This document shows, one piece after another, positions 33,807-43,518 of a stretch of 58,829 bases of DNA. The stretch is from Suilimivivens sp964614185 (GTDB lineage: Bacteria; Bacillota; Clostridia; Lachnospirales; Lachnospiraceae). Positions within the stretch are counted from its first letter, which is position 1. Every line of letters begins with the position of its first letter. The translations under genes were made by a program, and so were the position numbers. The DNA lies in contig CAZTKJ010000018.1 in assembly GCA_964614185.1 (NCBI GenBank), positions 1 to 58,829 on the forward strand, given 5' to 3'. The notes beneath the pieces are model-generated. The model saw only the letters and a program-made list of their open reading frames with translations, had not been told where the DNA came from and searched no databases.

Positions 33807-35933
33807 ATGGAGGAAAAAAAATATGCGAATCCCGGCTATTACACAAATCGGGAATTGAGCTGGCTTCTTTTTGATAAGAGAGTTTTAAGTGAAGCGGAGG
33901 ATGAGCAGAATCCTTTATTTGAGAGGCTGAAGTTTTTAAGTATTACTGCATCGAATCTGGATGAATTCTTTATGGTAAGGGTGGCGTCCCTGAAAGATAT
34001 GGTGCATGCCAATTATAAGAAGCCGGATATTGCAGGCATGACTCCGGAAGAACAGCTCTCGGCAGTAAACATTGCTACACACAAGCTGGTAGACCAGCAG
34101 TACGAAACTTATCGGACACTTCTGCCGCTTCTTTTACAGAACGGTCTGCGGGTGATTGAAAAGCATGAAAATCTGACGGAAGAGGAAGCAGCTTACGTGG
34201 ATAAATTCTATGAAGAAAATGTATATCCCGTGCTGACGCCTATGGCTGTAGATTCTTCAAGACCTTTTCCCCTGATCAGGAATAAGACATTGAATATCGG
34301 AGCTCTGGTACGGAAGAAAAACGGAGGGGAAGAGCTGGAGTTTGCAACGGTTCAGGTGCCTGGCGTACTTCCCAGAATTGTGCAGTTGCCAACAAAGGAT
34401 GACGGACAAAACACAGTGATCCTATTGGAAGAAGTCATTGAAAGGAATATTCAGAAGCTGTTTCTTAATTATGATATTGTCTGTTCCTATCCTTTCCGTA
34501 TTATGAGAAATGCAGATTTCTCCCTGGAGGAGGATGAAGCAGAAGATTTGTTGAAGGAGATTGAGAAGCAGCTGAAAAGAAGACAGTGGGGGCAGGCCAT
34601 CAGACTGGAAGTGGAGGAAGGTATTGATGAAGGACTGCTTGAGATCATTAAGTCGGAACTGTCTACGGTAGATGAGGATATTTACAGGATAGACGGCCCT
34701 CTTGATCTGACGTTTCTTATGAAAATGTACGGAATGGCAGGATTTGACCACTTAAAGGAAAAAGGATACCCTGCTCCATGGCAGGTTCCGGAATTTCCGG
34801 AGGACTGTGATGTCTTTGAACAGATCCGGAAAGGAGATATTTTATTACATCATCCCTACGAAACCTTTACCCCTGTAGTTGATTTTATCAGGCAGGCAGC
34901 AAAGGATAAGGATGTGCTGGCGATTAAGCAAACGCTCTATCGTGTCAGTGGTAATTCGCCTATTATTGCAGCCCTTGCCCAGGCAGCAGAGAATGGGAAA
35001 CAGGTATCGGTACTGGTAGAGCTGAAGGCCAGATTTGATGAGGAAAATAATATTGTTTGGGCCAAAATGCTTGAAAAAGCCGGCTGCCATGTTATATATG
35101 GTCTTGTAGGTCTTAAAACCCACAGTAAGATCACTCTGGTAGTAAGAAGAGAAGAGGACGGCATCAGAAGATATGTCCATCTTGGCACCGGCAATTATAA
35201 TGATGCTACGGCGAAGCTTTATACAGACGTAGGGCTTTTTACATGTTCCCCGGCAATAGGCGAAGACGCTACCGCAGTATTCAATATGCTCTCGGGATAT
35301 TCCGAGCCTCTTGGCTGGAACAAACTGTCACTGGCGCCTTTGTGGTTAAAAGACAGATTTCTATATCTGATAGACAGAGAAAAGAAAAATGCCATGGCAG
35401 GAAGGGAAGGACATCTGATAGCAAAGCTTAACAGCCTATGCGATAAAGAAATTATCGAGGCTCTTTATGAGGCAGCGGAACAAGGGGTTAAAATCGAACT
35501 GATCGTCAGGGGTATCTGCTGTTTGAAAACAGGACTGCCGGGCATTGGAGATAACATCACAGTGCGTTCTATAGTAGGAAACTTTTTGGAACACTGCCGT
35601 ATTTTTTACTTTGCAAATGATGGAAAACCGGAATATTACTGTGCCAGTGCAGACTGGATGCCAAGAAATCTGGAACGCCGTGTGGAAATCATGTTTCCAG
35701 TGGAAAAACCGGCATTGCGGGAGAAACTGATGCATATTCTGTCAATGCAGCTGAAAGATACCGTCAAAGCCCATATCCTGACTCCGGAAGGAACCTATCA
35801 AAAGGTAGAGAGTAAGGATGGAGAAAATATAAATGCACAGCAGGAATTTGGAAAAGAAGCAGTGCGTGCATTAAAAGTCACAAAAGGAGCAGCCGGACAC
35901 AGAGTTTTTGTTCCGGAAATGCACCATGAATAG
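33807..35933 (+). CDS. ppk1: Polyphosphate kinase 1
   Basis: A 708-residue PPK1. The N-terminal domain reads NRELSWLLFDKRVLSEAEDE, then FLSITASNLDEFFMVRVASL. The catalytic region has KQTLYRVSGNSPI (about 373-385), ARFDEENNIVWA, the autophosphorylated His segment VHLGTGNYND (H about 458), GICCLKTGLPG and EHCRIFYFANDG. It reversibly builds polyphosphate from ATP. It lies directly behind the Ppx-type gene with AATGGAGG overlapping its start. Confidence 0.96.
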   Translation: MEEKKYANPGYYTNRELSWLLFDKRVLSEAEDEQNPLFERLKFLSITASNLDEFFMVRVASLKDMVHANYKKPDIAGMTPEEQLSAVNIATHKLVDQQYETYRTLLPLLLQNGLRVIEKHENLTEEEAAYVDKFYEENVYPVLTPMAVDSSRPFPLIRNKTLNIGALVRKKNGGEELEFATVQVPGVLPRIVQLPTKDDGQNTVILLEEVIERNIQKLFLNYDIVCSYPFRIMRNADFSLEEDEAEDLLKEIEKQLKRRQWGQAIRLEVEEGIDEGLLEIIKSELSTVDEDIYRIDGPLDLTFLMKMYGMAGFDHLKEKGYPAPWQVPEFPEDCDVFEQIRKGDILLHHPYETFTPVVDFIRQAAKDKDVLAIKQTLYRVSGNSPIIAALAQAAENGKQVSVLVELKARFDEENNIVWAKMLEKAGCHVIYGLVGLKTHSKITLVVRREEDGIRRYVHLGTGNYNDATAKLYTDVGLFTCSPAIGEDATAVFNMLSGYSEPLGWNKLSLAPLWLKDRFLYLIDREKKNAMAGREGHLIAKLNSLCDKEIIEALYEAAEQGVKIELIVRGICCLKTGLPGIGDNITVRSIVGNFLEHCRIFYFANDGKPEYYCASADWMPRNLERRVEIMFPVEKPALREKLMHILSMQLKDTVKAHILTPEGTYQKVESKDGENINAQQEFGKEAVRALKVTKGAAGHRVFVPEMHHE

Positions 35934-36534
35934 GCAGATAGATAAGATGGACAAAAAAATAATATTGGCAAGCGCTTCTCCAAGGCGAAAAGAACTGCTT
36001 GGGCAGATTGGCATGGAATTTGAAGTAAGGAAAAGTAACGCAGAAGAAAACATCCGGCCAGAGCATCCGTGGGAACTTGTAATGGAACTGTCTGGACGGA
36101 AGGCATTGGATGTTTTTGAAGGCTTATCAGAAGAAGAAAAAAAGAATTCTTTGGTAATTGGAGCAGATACCGTAGTTTCTCTTGAGGGCGTCATAATGGG
36201 AAAACCGAAGAATGAGGAAGATGCAGTAAGAATGCTGACAGCACTGCAAAGCAGAACTCATCAGGTGTATACCGGCGTTACATTGATTTACAGGGAAAGA
36301 GAAAATGATGCCAGAGTGGAAAACACCTTTTTTGAAAAGACAGATGTTACTATGTTCCCTATGTCGCAAAAGGAAATTGATGATTATGTGGCTACAAAAG
36401 AACCCATGGATAAAGCCGGAGCTTATGGCATTCAGGGGAAATGTGCCGCTTATATTAAAGGAATAGCAGGAGATTACAATAATGTGGTGGGACTGCCTAT
36501 AGGACGGCTCTTTCAGGAGATGAAAGAAATTTAG
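35926..36534 (+). CDS. maf: Maf-family nucleotide pyrophosphatase
   Basis: A protein of 195-202 residues. Core motifs are ILASASPRRKELLGQIG, VIGADTVVSLEGVIMGKPKN, HQVYTGVTLIY and DKAGAYGIQGKCA. Maf/YhdE proteins hydrolyse dTTP, UTP or modified nucleotides. ATG 35926 overlaps the ppk1 stop by eight bases, giving coupling; ATG 35947 is also possible. Neither has a strong RBS. A terminator at 36543-36572 closes the operon. Confidence 0.93.
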   Translation: MNRQIDKMDKKIILASASPRRKELLGQIGMEFEVRKSNAEENIRPEHPWELVMELSGRKALDVFEGLSEEEKKNSLVIGADTVVSLEGVIMGKPKNEEDAVRMLTALQSRTHQVYTGVTLIYRERENDARVENTFFEKTDVTMFPMSQKEIDDYVATKEPMDKAGAYGIQGKCAAYIKGIAGDYNNVVGLPIGRLFQEMKEI

Positions 36535-36542
36535 TTAAAAAG

Positions 36543-36572
36543 ACGTTTTCCGGAGTGGGAAAACGTTTTTTT
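36543..36572 (+). terminator. Terminator after maf
   Basis: ACGTTTTCC (36543-36551) pairs with GGAAAACGT (36558-36566), followed by seven T. Confidence 0.85.
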
Positions 36573-36581
36573 GTTTGGTTC

Positions 36582-36603
36582 TTTACGTAAACGTTTAAGT
36601 AAA
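36582..36603. promoter_or_regulatory. LacI-family-like operator, distal
   Basis: A 22-bp palindrome with one mismatch per arm, core TAAACGTTTA and flanks TTTACG/AGTAAA. It has the central CG and AAACGTTT core of LacI-family sites, 170 bp upstream of the ABC promoter. It could serve the LacI gene of this locus, or another regulator such as CcpA. Confidence 0.45.
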
Positions 36604-36654
36604 AGAGAAAATTTACGAAAAAATTGTTGAAAAATATAGATAAAGTCAAAAGGA

Positions 36655-36668
36655 CAATCGGTTGCGCA
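36655..36668 (+). promoter_or_regulatory. LacI-family operator, upstream copy
   Basis: CAATCGGTTGCGCA, 13 of 14 bases identical to the site at 36814-36827 (CAAACGGTTGCGCA). Two copies 159 bp apart suggest repression by looping. Confidence 0.5.
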
Positions 36669-36772
36669 TTACGAAAAAAATAAAATATGTTTCTGCCAGA
36701 CAAAAATAATAAAATAGAAAAAATTGTAAAAAATGCACAAAAATACAAGATTAAAATATACATATAGACACA

Positions 36773-36801
36773 TTGACAACTATAAAATACAATGATATTC
36801 T
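36773..36801 (+). promoter_or_regulatory. Promoter of sugar ABC operon
   Basis: TTGACA (36773-36778), 17 bp, TATTCT (36796-36801). The 344-base gap from 36535 to 36878 contains this promoter, three operator-like sites and AT-rich DNA, but no gene. Confidence 0.75.
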
Positions 36802-36812
36802 TATGTCAACGA

Positions 36813-36830
36813 GCAAACGGTTGCGCAAAG
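36813..36830 (+). promoter_or_regulatory. LacI-family operator at transcription start
   Basis: GCAAACGGTTGC is a near-palindrome centred on CG, followed by GCAAAG. It covers the expected start site (about 36808) of the ABC promoter, a classical repressor position. Confidence 0.6.
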
Positions 36831-36878
36831 TGAGGGAGTGCATACAGCATCCCGAGTTTCAATAAGGAGGAAAATTAC

Positions 36879-38207
36879 ATGAAAAAGAAATTGTTAGCAT
36901 CATTGCTTACCATTGCTATGGTAGCATCTATGCTCACAGGTTGTGGCGGTTCATCCGCAGAAGAAGCTCCGGCAGAATCAACCGGAACCACTGAAAACAC
37001 AGAATCAACAGGAAACGCAGAAGCAGCAGGAAACACTGATGCAGCAGATCCTGTAGCAAACTTAATTGCAGCAACAACAGATACGGTATCACTTACTGTT
37101 TGGGCATCAGAAGAAGATCAGACTTTAACAACAGACCTTCTTGAACAATTCAAGGCACAGTATCCCGATGTTACTTTTGACATTAAGCTGGGATCCGAAT
37201 CTGAATCAACAGCTAAAGATACTGTTCTTGCAGACGTTGAAGCAGCAGCAGATGTATTTGCCTTTGCTGATGACCAGATCAATGAATTGGTAGCAGCCGG
37301 TGCACTTCAGCCTGTATCAGCAACATACACATATGATGTATCAGGCGAGAATTTAGCAGGTGCAGTAGAAGCAGCTACAGTAAACGGAACTTTATATGCA
37401 TATCCTATGACAGCAGATAACGGTTACTTCATGTTCTATGATGCATCTGTATTTACAGCAGATGATGTTCAGTCTCTTGAGAAGATGATTGAAGTTGCAG
37501 ATGCAGCAGGCAAGAAAATTGCAATGGACGTATCTAACGGCTGGTATATCTACTCATTCTTCCAGGGTGCAGGGTATGACCTGACATTAAATGATGATGG
37601 TGTAAGCAATACATGCACATGGAATGGCGCAGGAGCTGTTGACGTTGCTCAGGCTATTATGGATTTATTTGCAACAGGTGTATTTGTAGATATGGGTGAT
37701 GAAGACATGGCTACCGCAATTGCAGAAGGTACAGTAGTTGCAGCTGTTAACGGTACATGGAGAGCAGAAACAGCTCAGGATGCATGGGGTGAGAACTATG
37801 CAGCAGCTAAACTTCCTACATTTGATGTAGCAGGTTCTGCTAAGCAGATGTCTTCTTATTCAGGTTATAAGCTTATCGGCGTCAGCCCTTATTCTGACAA
37901 CGTAGGCTGGTCCATGTTACTTGCTGAGTTCTTAACAAATGCAGATTCCCAGCTTGCAAGATTTGAAGCAAGAGGCCTTGGCCCTGCTAATGCAGAAGCA
38001 GCTTCAAGTTCAGCAGTTAAGGAAAATCCCGCAATCGCAGCATTGGCAGCTCAGGCAGCATATGCAACACCTCAGCGTGTAGGCGGAAACTTCTGGACAC
38101 CTGCTGAGACATTAGGACAGATCCTGGCATCCGGCAATCCTGATGGAACAGACCTTCAGACATTACTGGATACAGCAGTAGAAGGTATTACAGCACCTGT
38201 ACAGTAA
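36879..38207 (+). CDS. Sugar ABC transporter binding lipoprotein (CUT1)
   Basis: A 442-residue lipoprotein. The signal peptide KKKLLASLLTIAMVASML ends in lipobox LTGC (C22). A Ser/Glu/Ala-rich linker spans about 25-65, then a MalE-like fold: VSLTVWASEEDQTLTTDLLE, YPDVTFDIKLGSESES, FAFADDQINELVAAGALQPV and, later, GTWRAETAQDAWGENYAAAK. It resembles maltose/cyclodextrin-binding proteins but may bind other oligosaccharides. GH53 in the same locus suggests galacto-oligosaccharides. AAGGAGG precedes ATG 36879. A hairpin between it and the permease genes probably raises its relative expression. Confidence 0.93.
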   Translation: MKKKLLASLLTIAMVASMLTGCGGSSAEEAPAESTGTTENTESTGNAEAAGNTDAADPVANLIAATTDTVSLTVWASEEDQTLTTDLLEQFKAQYPDVTFDIKLGSESESTAKDTVLADVEAAADVFAFADDQINELVAAGALQPVSATYTYDVSGENLAGAVEAATVNGTLYAYPMTADNGYFMFYDASVFTADDVQSLEKMIEVADAAGKKIAMDVSNGWYIYSFFQGAGYDLTLNDDGVSNTCTWNGAGAVDVAQAIMDLFATGVFVDMGDEDMATAIAEGTVVAAVNGTWRAETAQDAWGENYAAAKLPTFDVAGSAKQMSSYSGYKLIGVSPYSDNVGWSMLLAEFLTNADSQLARFEARGLGPANAEAASSSAVKENPAIAALAAQAAYATPQRVGGNFWTPAETLGQILASGNPDGTDLQTLLDTAVEGITAPVQ

Positions 38208-38249
38208 GAAATATTTAAGCAGGATAAAGAGGTACAATAAGTTTTTTGG

Positions 38250-38284
38250 ATACCCCACATGCCTATGGGTATGTGGGGTATTTT
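38250..38284 (+). terminator. Intercistronic hairpin (partial terminator)
   Basis: ATACCCCACAT (38250-38260) pairs with ATGTGGGGTAT (38271-38281), with an inner GCC/GGG part and a short T run. After a binding-protein gene, such hairpins let only part of the transcription reach the permeases. Confidence 0.7.
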
Positions 38285-38345
38285 AAAAAGAAAAACAGAA
38301 AATGATACAATTAATAAAACAATATGACTCTGAGAGGGGTTTAGC

Positions 38346-39773
38346 ATGAAGAACAAATTAAATTCAAATACAGGTTATTTTAAAGATTTCGGAATCGCCC
38401 TCACAAAAGGCGATATCTGGGTAAAGTTATCCATGATTTGGATGGGGGCAGGGTACATCGCCAGAAAGCAGATTATTAATGGTATTATTATGACTTTGCT
38501 GGAGGCTGTATTTGCAATTATGTGCGTATTTTATGCAGCACCGAATCTTGCAAAGTTTGGGACTCTCGGTACTGTTCAGTTTGAACAGGTTTTTGATCCC
38601 TTAACATTGACAAGTACGGTAAACGATTATGATAACTCTTTCCTGATCTTATTAAATTCCATTATAGCGTTATTCCTGATCGTTGTTTTCGTTTTAGTAT
38701 ATATAGCAAACATCAAGGCGGTTTACCGTCTGCAGAAACAGCAGGAAAATGGCAGACATATCAATACATTTCGTGAAGATGTACGTGCCATGTTTAATGA
38801 GAAGTTTCATATTACGTTGATGACGCTGCCTTGCATTGGCGTTATTCTTATGAATATCCTTCCCATTCTGGTGCTGATTGCAGTTGCATTCACCAATTAT
38901 GATCAGCAGCATATGCCGCCAAGTGCATTATTTACCTGGACAGGATTCAGTAACTTTAAGAGCTTATTTACCAGTTCTACCACAATTACCTTCGGATATG
39001 CATTCGGTAAAGTATTGGTATGGACTTTGGAATGGGCAGTGCTTGCAACCTTTACCACCTATATCGGCGGTATCCTTCTGGCTAAATTCATTAATAATAA
39101 GGCAACAAAATGGCCTAAATTCTGGAGAACTCTGTTTATTATCGCAATCGCGGTTCCTCAGTTCGTAACACTGCTTCTGGTTCGTAACTTTTTTGCGGAT
39201 TCCGGTATTGTTAATACCATCTGCGCCAATATCGGACTGACGGATCTCCTTAAGAAAATAGGACTTGTAGGTTCTAATCTTACGTATATTCCGTTCCTGA
39301 CCAATCCCACTTGGGCCAAGGTCATGATCGTTCTTATTAATATATGGGTAGGTGTTCCTTACCAGATGCTGATTGCTACCGGCGTTCTTATGAATATTCC
39401 GGAGGATCAGATAGAGAGTGCGAGAATTGACGGCGCCAACGGCTTCCAGATATTTGTCAAGATCACAATGCCGTATATGCTGTTTGTAACAGGTCCCAGC
39501 TTAATTACGGATCTTGTAAGGAACATTAATAACTTTAATGTTATTTATCTGCTTACCCAGGATGTATTTGTTACTACTGACCAGATGCTGGCAAATTCCA
39601 ATGCCAAGGAAGTTGACCTTCTGGTAACATGGCTGTTCAGACTGACAAATGAATATTACAATTATAAGATGGCGTCTGTAATTGGTATTTGCGTATTTAT
39701 TATCTGTGCAGCATTTACACTCGTTACCTTTACCAGAACGATTTCAGGAGATAAGGAGGATCAGTTTAGATAA
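38346..39773 (+). CDS. Sugar ABC permease, MalF-like
   Basis: A 475-residue membrane protein, long for the family because of an N-terminal extension of two to three helices before the transport core, as in MalF. The inner-membrane-loop motif reads EDQIESARIDGANGFQIFVK, matching EAA-x3-G-x9-I-x-LP, near residue 360. About eight transmembrane helices. Stop and the next ATG overlap (TAATG at 39771). Confidence 0.93.
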   Translation: MKNKLNSNTGYFKDFGIALTKGDIWVKLSMIWMGAGYIARKQIINGIIMTLLEAVFAIMCVFYAAPNLAKFGTLGTVQFEQVFDPLTLTSTVNDYDNSFLILLNSIIALFLIVVFVLVYIANIKAVYRLQKQQENGRHINTFREDVRAMFNEKFHITLMTLPCIGVILMNILPILVLIAVAFTNYDQQHMPPSALFTWTGFSNFKSLFTSSTTITFGYAFGKVLVWTLEWAVLATFTTYIGGILLAKFINNKATKWPKFWRTLFIIAIAVPQFVTLLLVRNFFADSGIVNTICANIGLTDLLKKIGLVGSNLTYIPFLTNPTWAKVMIVLINIWVGVPYQMLIATGVLMNIPEDQIESARIDGANGFQIFVKITMPYMLFVTGPSLITDLVRNINNFNVIYLLTQDVFVTTDQMLANSNAKEVDLLVTWLFRLTNEYYNYKMASVIGICVFIICAAFTLVTFTRTISGDKEDQFR

Positions 39774-40615
39774 TGAAAAAACAAGTGAGATTTGTATGCA
39801 GACATATTGTATTATTATTCCTTTCCGTTATATGGCTGATTCCTATTATCTGGTTGGTTGCCACTTCTTTTAGCGGATATAAGGGAATCAACACGGCACA
39901 CTTTTTCCCGCAGACATGGTCATTGGACAATTATGCAGCTTTATTCCTGCGTCCCGACTCCGTAGTACAGTACAAAGCATGGTTTTTAAATACTTTGATA
40001 ATTGCAATTTTTACCTGTATTATCTCTACTGTTTTTGTACTGATGGTAGCTTATACTATGAGCTGTCTGCGTTTTAAAGGCAGAAAAGGGCTTATGAGCT
40101 TTGGTATTATTTTAAATATGTTCCCCGGTGTATTATCCATGATTGCTGTTTATTTCATCTTAAAGTCTTTAGGACTTACCAACAGCCATGTGGGTATGGT
40201 GATCGTATATTCAGCAGGAGCAGGACTTGGATATTTGATTGCAAAGGGATTTATGGATACCATTTCCATCTCTTTAAGAGAGGCAGCTTGGCTGGAGGGC
40301 GCTTCTGAGGCAAAGATTTTCTGGAAGATCATCATTCCTCTGTCAAAGCCTATTATTGTATATACAGTTATCAGCTCCTTCCTGGTGCCATGGGGAGATT
40401 TTGTATTTGCAAAACTGATACTGAATTCCGGTATATCAGCGGACTGGACGGTGGCTATTGGATTGTATAATATGCTGAATAAGTCCCTGATCAATAAATA
40501 CTTCTCTATCTTCTGTGCAGGTGGTGTGGTAGTATCTATTCCCATTTCCATTCTTTTCGTAATCATGCAGAAGTTCTATGTAGAAGGTATTACAGGAGGT
40601 TCCGTAAAGGGTTAG
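39773..40615 (+). CDS. Sugar ABC permease, MalG-like
   Basis: A 280-residue permease with six hydrophobic segments. The EAA loop is SLREAAWLEGASEAKIFWKI, near residue 165-184, followed by IPLSKPI. It starts one base within the previous stop, so translation is coupled. It pairs with the MalF-like permease. No ATPase is encoded in the operon, so the pair probably uses a shared MsmX/UgpC-type ATPase from elsewhere. Confidence 0.93.
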   Translation: MKKQVRFVCRHIVLLFLSVIWLIPIIWLVATSFSGYKGINTAHFFPQTWSLDNYAALFLRPDSVVQYKAWFLNTLIIAIFTCIISTVFVLMVAYTMSCLRFKGRKGLMSFGIILNMFPGVLSMIAVYFILKSLGLTNSHVGMVIVYSAGAGLGYLIAKGFMDTISISLREAAWLEGASEAKIFWKIIIPLSKPIIVYTVISSFLVPWGDFVFAKLILNSGISADWTVAIGLYNMLNKSLINKYFSIFCAGGVVVSIPISILFVIMQKFYVEGITGGSVKG

Positions 40616-40621
40616 GCCATT

Positions 40622-41626
40622 ATGGAAACAAAAAAGTTAACAATTGATGACATAGCAAAGGAGCTTAATATATCCAAAACAACAGTTTCAAGAGCTATAT
40701 CAGGAAAAGGAAGAATCGGGCAGGAAACAAGGGAAAGGGTGCAGAGGTATATCAGGGAAAACAATTATAAACCCAGTGCCATTGCCAAAGGACTTGCTCA
40801 GTCCAAAACCTTTAATCTTGCATTTGTCATGCCGGGAGATTACAGCAGTGCAGAGTTACCTTTTTTTCAGAAATGTATGTGGGGTATCTGTGCTAAGGCT
40901 TCTCAGATGAACTATGATGTGATCATTACCATGGTAGAGGAAGGGGATCTTTCTCAGATGATCAGATTAATTGAACATCACAAAATAGATGGAGCCATTC
41001 TCTCAAGGACCATGGAAAGGGACGAACCGGCATCTTATCTGATAGCTAATGATATTCCTTTTGTTACAGTAGGTCTGTCTGATGAAAATCAGATCGTTCA
41101 GATTGACAATGACCATTTTGGAGCCTGTAAGGAACTGGTCAGCATCCTTCTTCACAAAGGAATGCACAAAATGGCCCTTATAGGTGGAAGTGCAGGAGTT
41201 ATTGTAAATCAAAAGCGGCTTTTGGGATTTAGGGAAGCACATATGCAGGCAGGGATTCCTCTTGACACCAGTCTTTTGTATATGGATGTGGAAAGTGAAA
41301 AGCGGGTAGAAAACATTGTGGATGAGATTCTCGCCAAAAAGGCGGAATGTATTATCTGTATGGATGATTCCCTTTGCAGTTATGTCTTAAATAAGTTAAA
41401 CAAAAACCGTATCAGAATACCGGAAGATATTAAAGTGGCATCATTTTATAACAGTAGTTTTTTGGAACATCACCAGCCTGCGATCACGGCTTTGAAGTTT
41501 GATGTACAGGAACTTGGCATGGTTTGCTGCAGTACCCTGATCGATTATATAGACAAGAAAGAAATCAAACAGGTGACTTTGCTGGGATATGAAGTACTGA
41601 TGAAGGAATCTACTCAGAATAACTAG
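40622..41626 (+). CDS. LacI-family transcriptional regulator
   Basis: A 334-residue repressor. The N-terminal helix-turn-helix is LTIDDIAKELNISKTTVSRA with hinge SGKGRIGQETRERV (residues 6-42). A periplasmic-binding-protein-like effector domain follows from about 62 (FNLAFVMPGDYSSA ... MALIGGSAGVIVNQKRLLGF ... VASFYNSSFLEHHQPAITAL). It sits inside the operon and is the likely reader of the operators at 36655 and 36813. The effector is presumably the imported sugar. Confidence 0.93.
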   Translation: METKKLTIDDIAKELNISKTTVSRAISGKGRIGQETRERVQRYIRENNYKPSAIAKGLAQSKTFNLAFVMPGDYSSAELPFFQKCMWGICAKASQMNYDVIITMVEEGDLSQMIRLIEHHKIDGAILSRTMERDEPASYLIANDIPFVTVGLSDENQIVQIDNDHFGACKELVSILLHKGMHKMALIGGSAGVIVNQKRLLGFREAHMQAGIPLDTSLLYMDVESEKRVENIVDEILAKKAECIICMDDSLCSYVLNKLNKNRIRIPEDIKVASFYNSSFLEHHQPAITALKFDVQELGMVCCSTLIDYIDKKEIKQVTLLGYEVLMKESTQNN

Positions 41627-41664
41627 GCTGTTTGCAGCCTGTGAAAGGAGAAAAGTTAGTAAGA

Positions 41665-43518
41665 ATGGACAAATTCGTAGTTAATATTATTCATCGTCCG
41701 GAAATGGTTCCTGAATATGCGGAGAAAGTGACCGGACATGGAAAAGAAGAGGATATCGGCAGAAAATCATTGCTTACGGAATCTCTTGATATATTTAAAT
41801 TTCAGCAGGAAACTGCACACAAGAATGGTTTGAAGACTACCATTCAGATGACATATGCCAGTCTTTTTAATGAAGAAGCAATTTCTCTTGCAAAAGAACA
41901 TCATGAGAAGTATGGTGATGAGATAGCGCTTTCCCTGTTGGGTCTTCCCTGTGAAGAATTCAGGGAGAAGTACAAAACAAAGGATTTCTGTATCTGGATG
42001 TTTGCAATGGAAGATAAGAAGTCCATCGTAGATGATGTGTTTGGTAAATTTTATCAGATTTTTGGTTTTTATCCTGAGTCAACAGGTTCTTATTATATGG
42101 ATGCGGAACTGACAAATTATATCAAGGAAAAATATCCTATGGTAAAATGTGCAGTGGCAACCTGTTGGGAAGAAGGTCCCAAAGCATATCATACCTGCAA
42201 TAATTCCTGGTATACTTTAATGGACGGCGGCCCATGGAATCCATGGATTCCCAGTAAGCAGAATATCCATGCGCCTGCAGCCAATGAAGAAGAAGATATT
42301 GGAATTGTAGCGATACCGCATCTTTCCAGAGATTTGTTGGCATGTTATGACGGAAACGGTTCCAACTTCGGAACTCATCCGCAGAATGTACTTCGGGGCA
42401 TGATTTATGATACCAAAACATGGGAGTTTCCTTATTTATATAATCTGATTGACCAGTACCGTGATCTTGAGAAGTATAACAACGGATATGCCTACAATAT
42501 GATGTTTGTAGGACCGGGCTGGCTGAATAAGATGGGACGTTGGGAAGCACCCTATGAACTTCTTAAAAAGTCTTATGAAGATGGAATGGCTTATTATGGA
42601 CAGCTGAAAAAAGAAGGCAAACTTTCCGATATGACGATGGCTGAGTTCGCAGATTATTTCCGTCAGAAGAAGAGCTATACAGAGCCTGAATGCGCTCTTT
42701 GGAGAGATATTCTTTATGGTTCTGATAAGCAGTTGTTCTGGTACTGTGACCCCTACATGAGAGCTTGTGTGAATATGAATCAGGGTGGCGCTATTGTAGA
42801 CCTTCGTCCGTATGCGGCAAAACTGAAATGGGAAGTGGGCATTGGTACGCCTCATGTGCAGGATGCTTCTTATCCCTTCCTGATCCAGGAAAAATACAGA
42901 GCAGGATATTTTACCCACTATGCAGGAGAAGGTACTGTAAGAAGCGCGAAACTTACTTATAAAGGGGAAGAGGTGGATCTGTGTCTCTGCCGTACCCATG
43001 CAAAGTTTAGTGAAGAAGTGATAGAAGAGGGTAAGAAGAAAAGAATCCTTACTTTGGAACCGGTAGATATTGAATTCTATGATCTTACAGTGAAGCTTCA
43101 GACCAGAGTGATCTTTACAGAGGGAAGCTCAGATGTTGAAATGGAAAGAACGGTTCTTTCTATGAGCAATCCTGATGCAGCAGTTGATCTGAATGAGTAT
43201 ATCGTGGCATGCTATGGCACTACAGAATATCCTGAGGATATGACCGGCTTAACGCTTGTCTGCAAAGGTAAAGATGAGGAAAAGAAGATTGATTATGCTT
43301 ATAAATGCAGAGAAGAAGAAATGCAGGGAGCGCTTTGTGTAGAAGCAGTAATCCCTCCCATTGAAACAAAAGTTTCTATGAGAGCATCTGACGAAAAAGC
43401 TGTAGGCTATATCAGAGAGGGCTACGCATTTTCACCAATGTTTACCTTGGGATATAAGACGACACTTAAGGATAAGGAGGTTGTATCTACATGGCTCAAG
43501 CTGGAAAAGGCAAATTAA
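41665..43518 (+). CDS. Unclassified 617-residue protein of galactan locus
   Basis: A cytoplasmic protein with no signal peptide. I do not recognise its CAZy family. The first 280 residues look like a (beta/alpha) barrel of the deacetylase/GH57 kind: VVNIIHRPEMVPEY, then GLKTTIQMTYASLF, EIALSLLGLPCEEF, GSYYMDAELTNYIKEKYP, CAVATCWEEGPKAYHTC, and a Trp-rich GGPWNPWIPS. After about 400 a beta-sandwich-like region (GGAIVDLRPYAAKLKWEVGI ... LTLEPVDIEFYDLTVKLQTR) is suggested. The start at ATG 41665 fits the conserved part, although AAAGGAG is about 14 bases away. It lies between the LacI gene and a GH53 galactanase and is probably a glycan-active enzyme. Confidence 0.75.
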   Translation: MDKFVVNIIHRPEMVPEYAEKVTGHGKEEDIGRKSLLTESLDIFKFQQETAHKNGLKTTIQMTYASLFNEEAISLAKEHHEKYGDEIALSLLGLPCEEFREKYKTKDFCIWMFAMEDKKSIVDDVFGKFYQIFGFYPESTGSYYMDAELTNYIKEKYPMVKCAVATCWEEGPKAYHTCNNSWYTLMDGGPWNPWIPSKQNIHAPAANEEEDIGIVAIPHLSRDLLACYDGNGSNFGTHPQNVLRGMIYDTKTWEFPYLYNLIDQYRDLEKYNNGYAYNMMFVGPGWLNKMGRWEAPYELLKKSYEDGMAYYGQLKKEGKLSDMTMAEFADYFRQKKSYTEPECALWRDILYGSDKQLFWYCDPYMRACVNMNQGGAIVDLRPYAAKLKWEVGIGTPHVQDASYPFLIQEKYRAGYFTHYAGEGTVRSAKLTYKGEEVDLCLCRTHAKFSEEVIEEGKKKRILTLEPVDIEFYDLTVKLQTRVIFTEGSSDVEMERTVLSMSNPDAAVDLNEYIVACYGTTEYPEDMTGLTLVCKGKDEEKKIDYAYKCREEEMQGALCVEAVIPPIETKVSMRASDEKAVGYIREGYAFSPMFTLGYKTTLKDKEVVSTWLKLEKAN

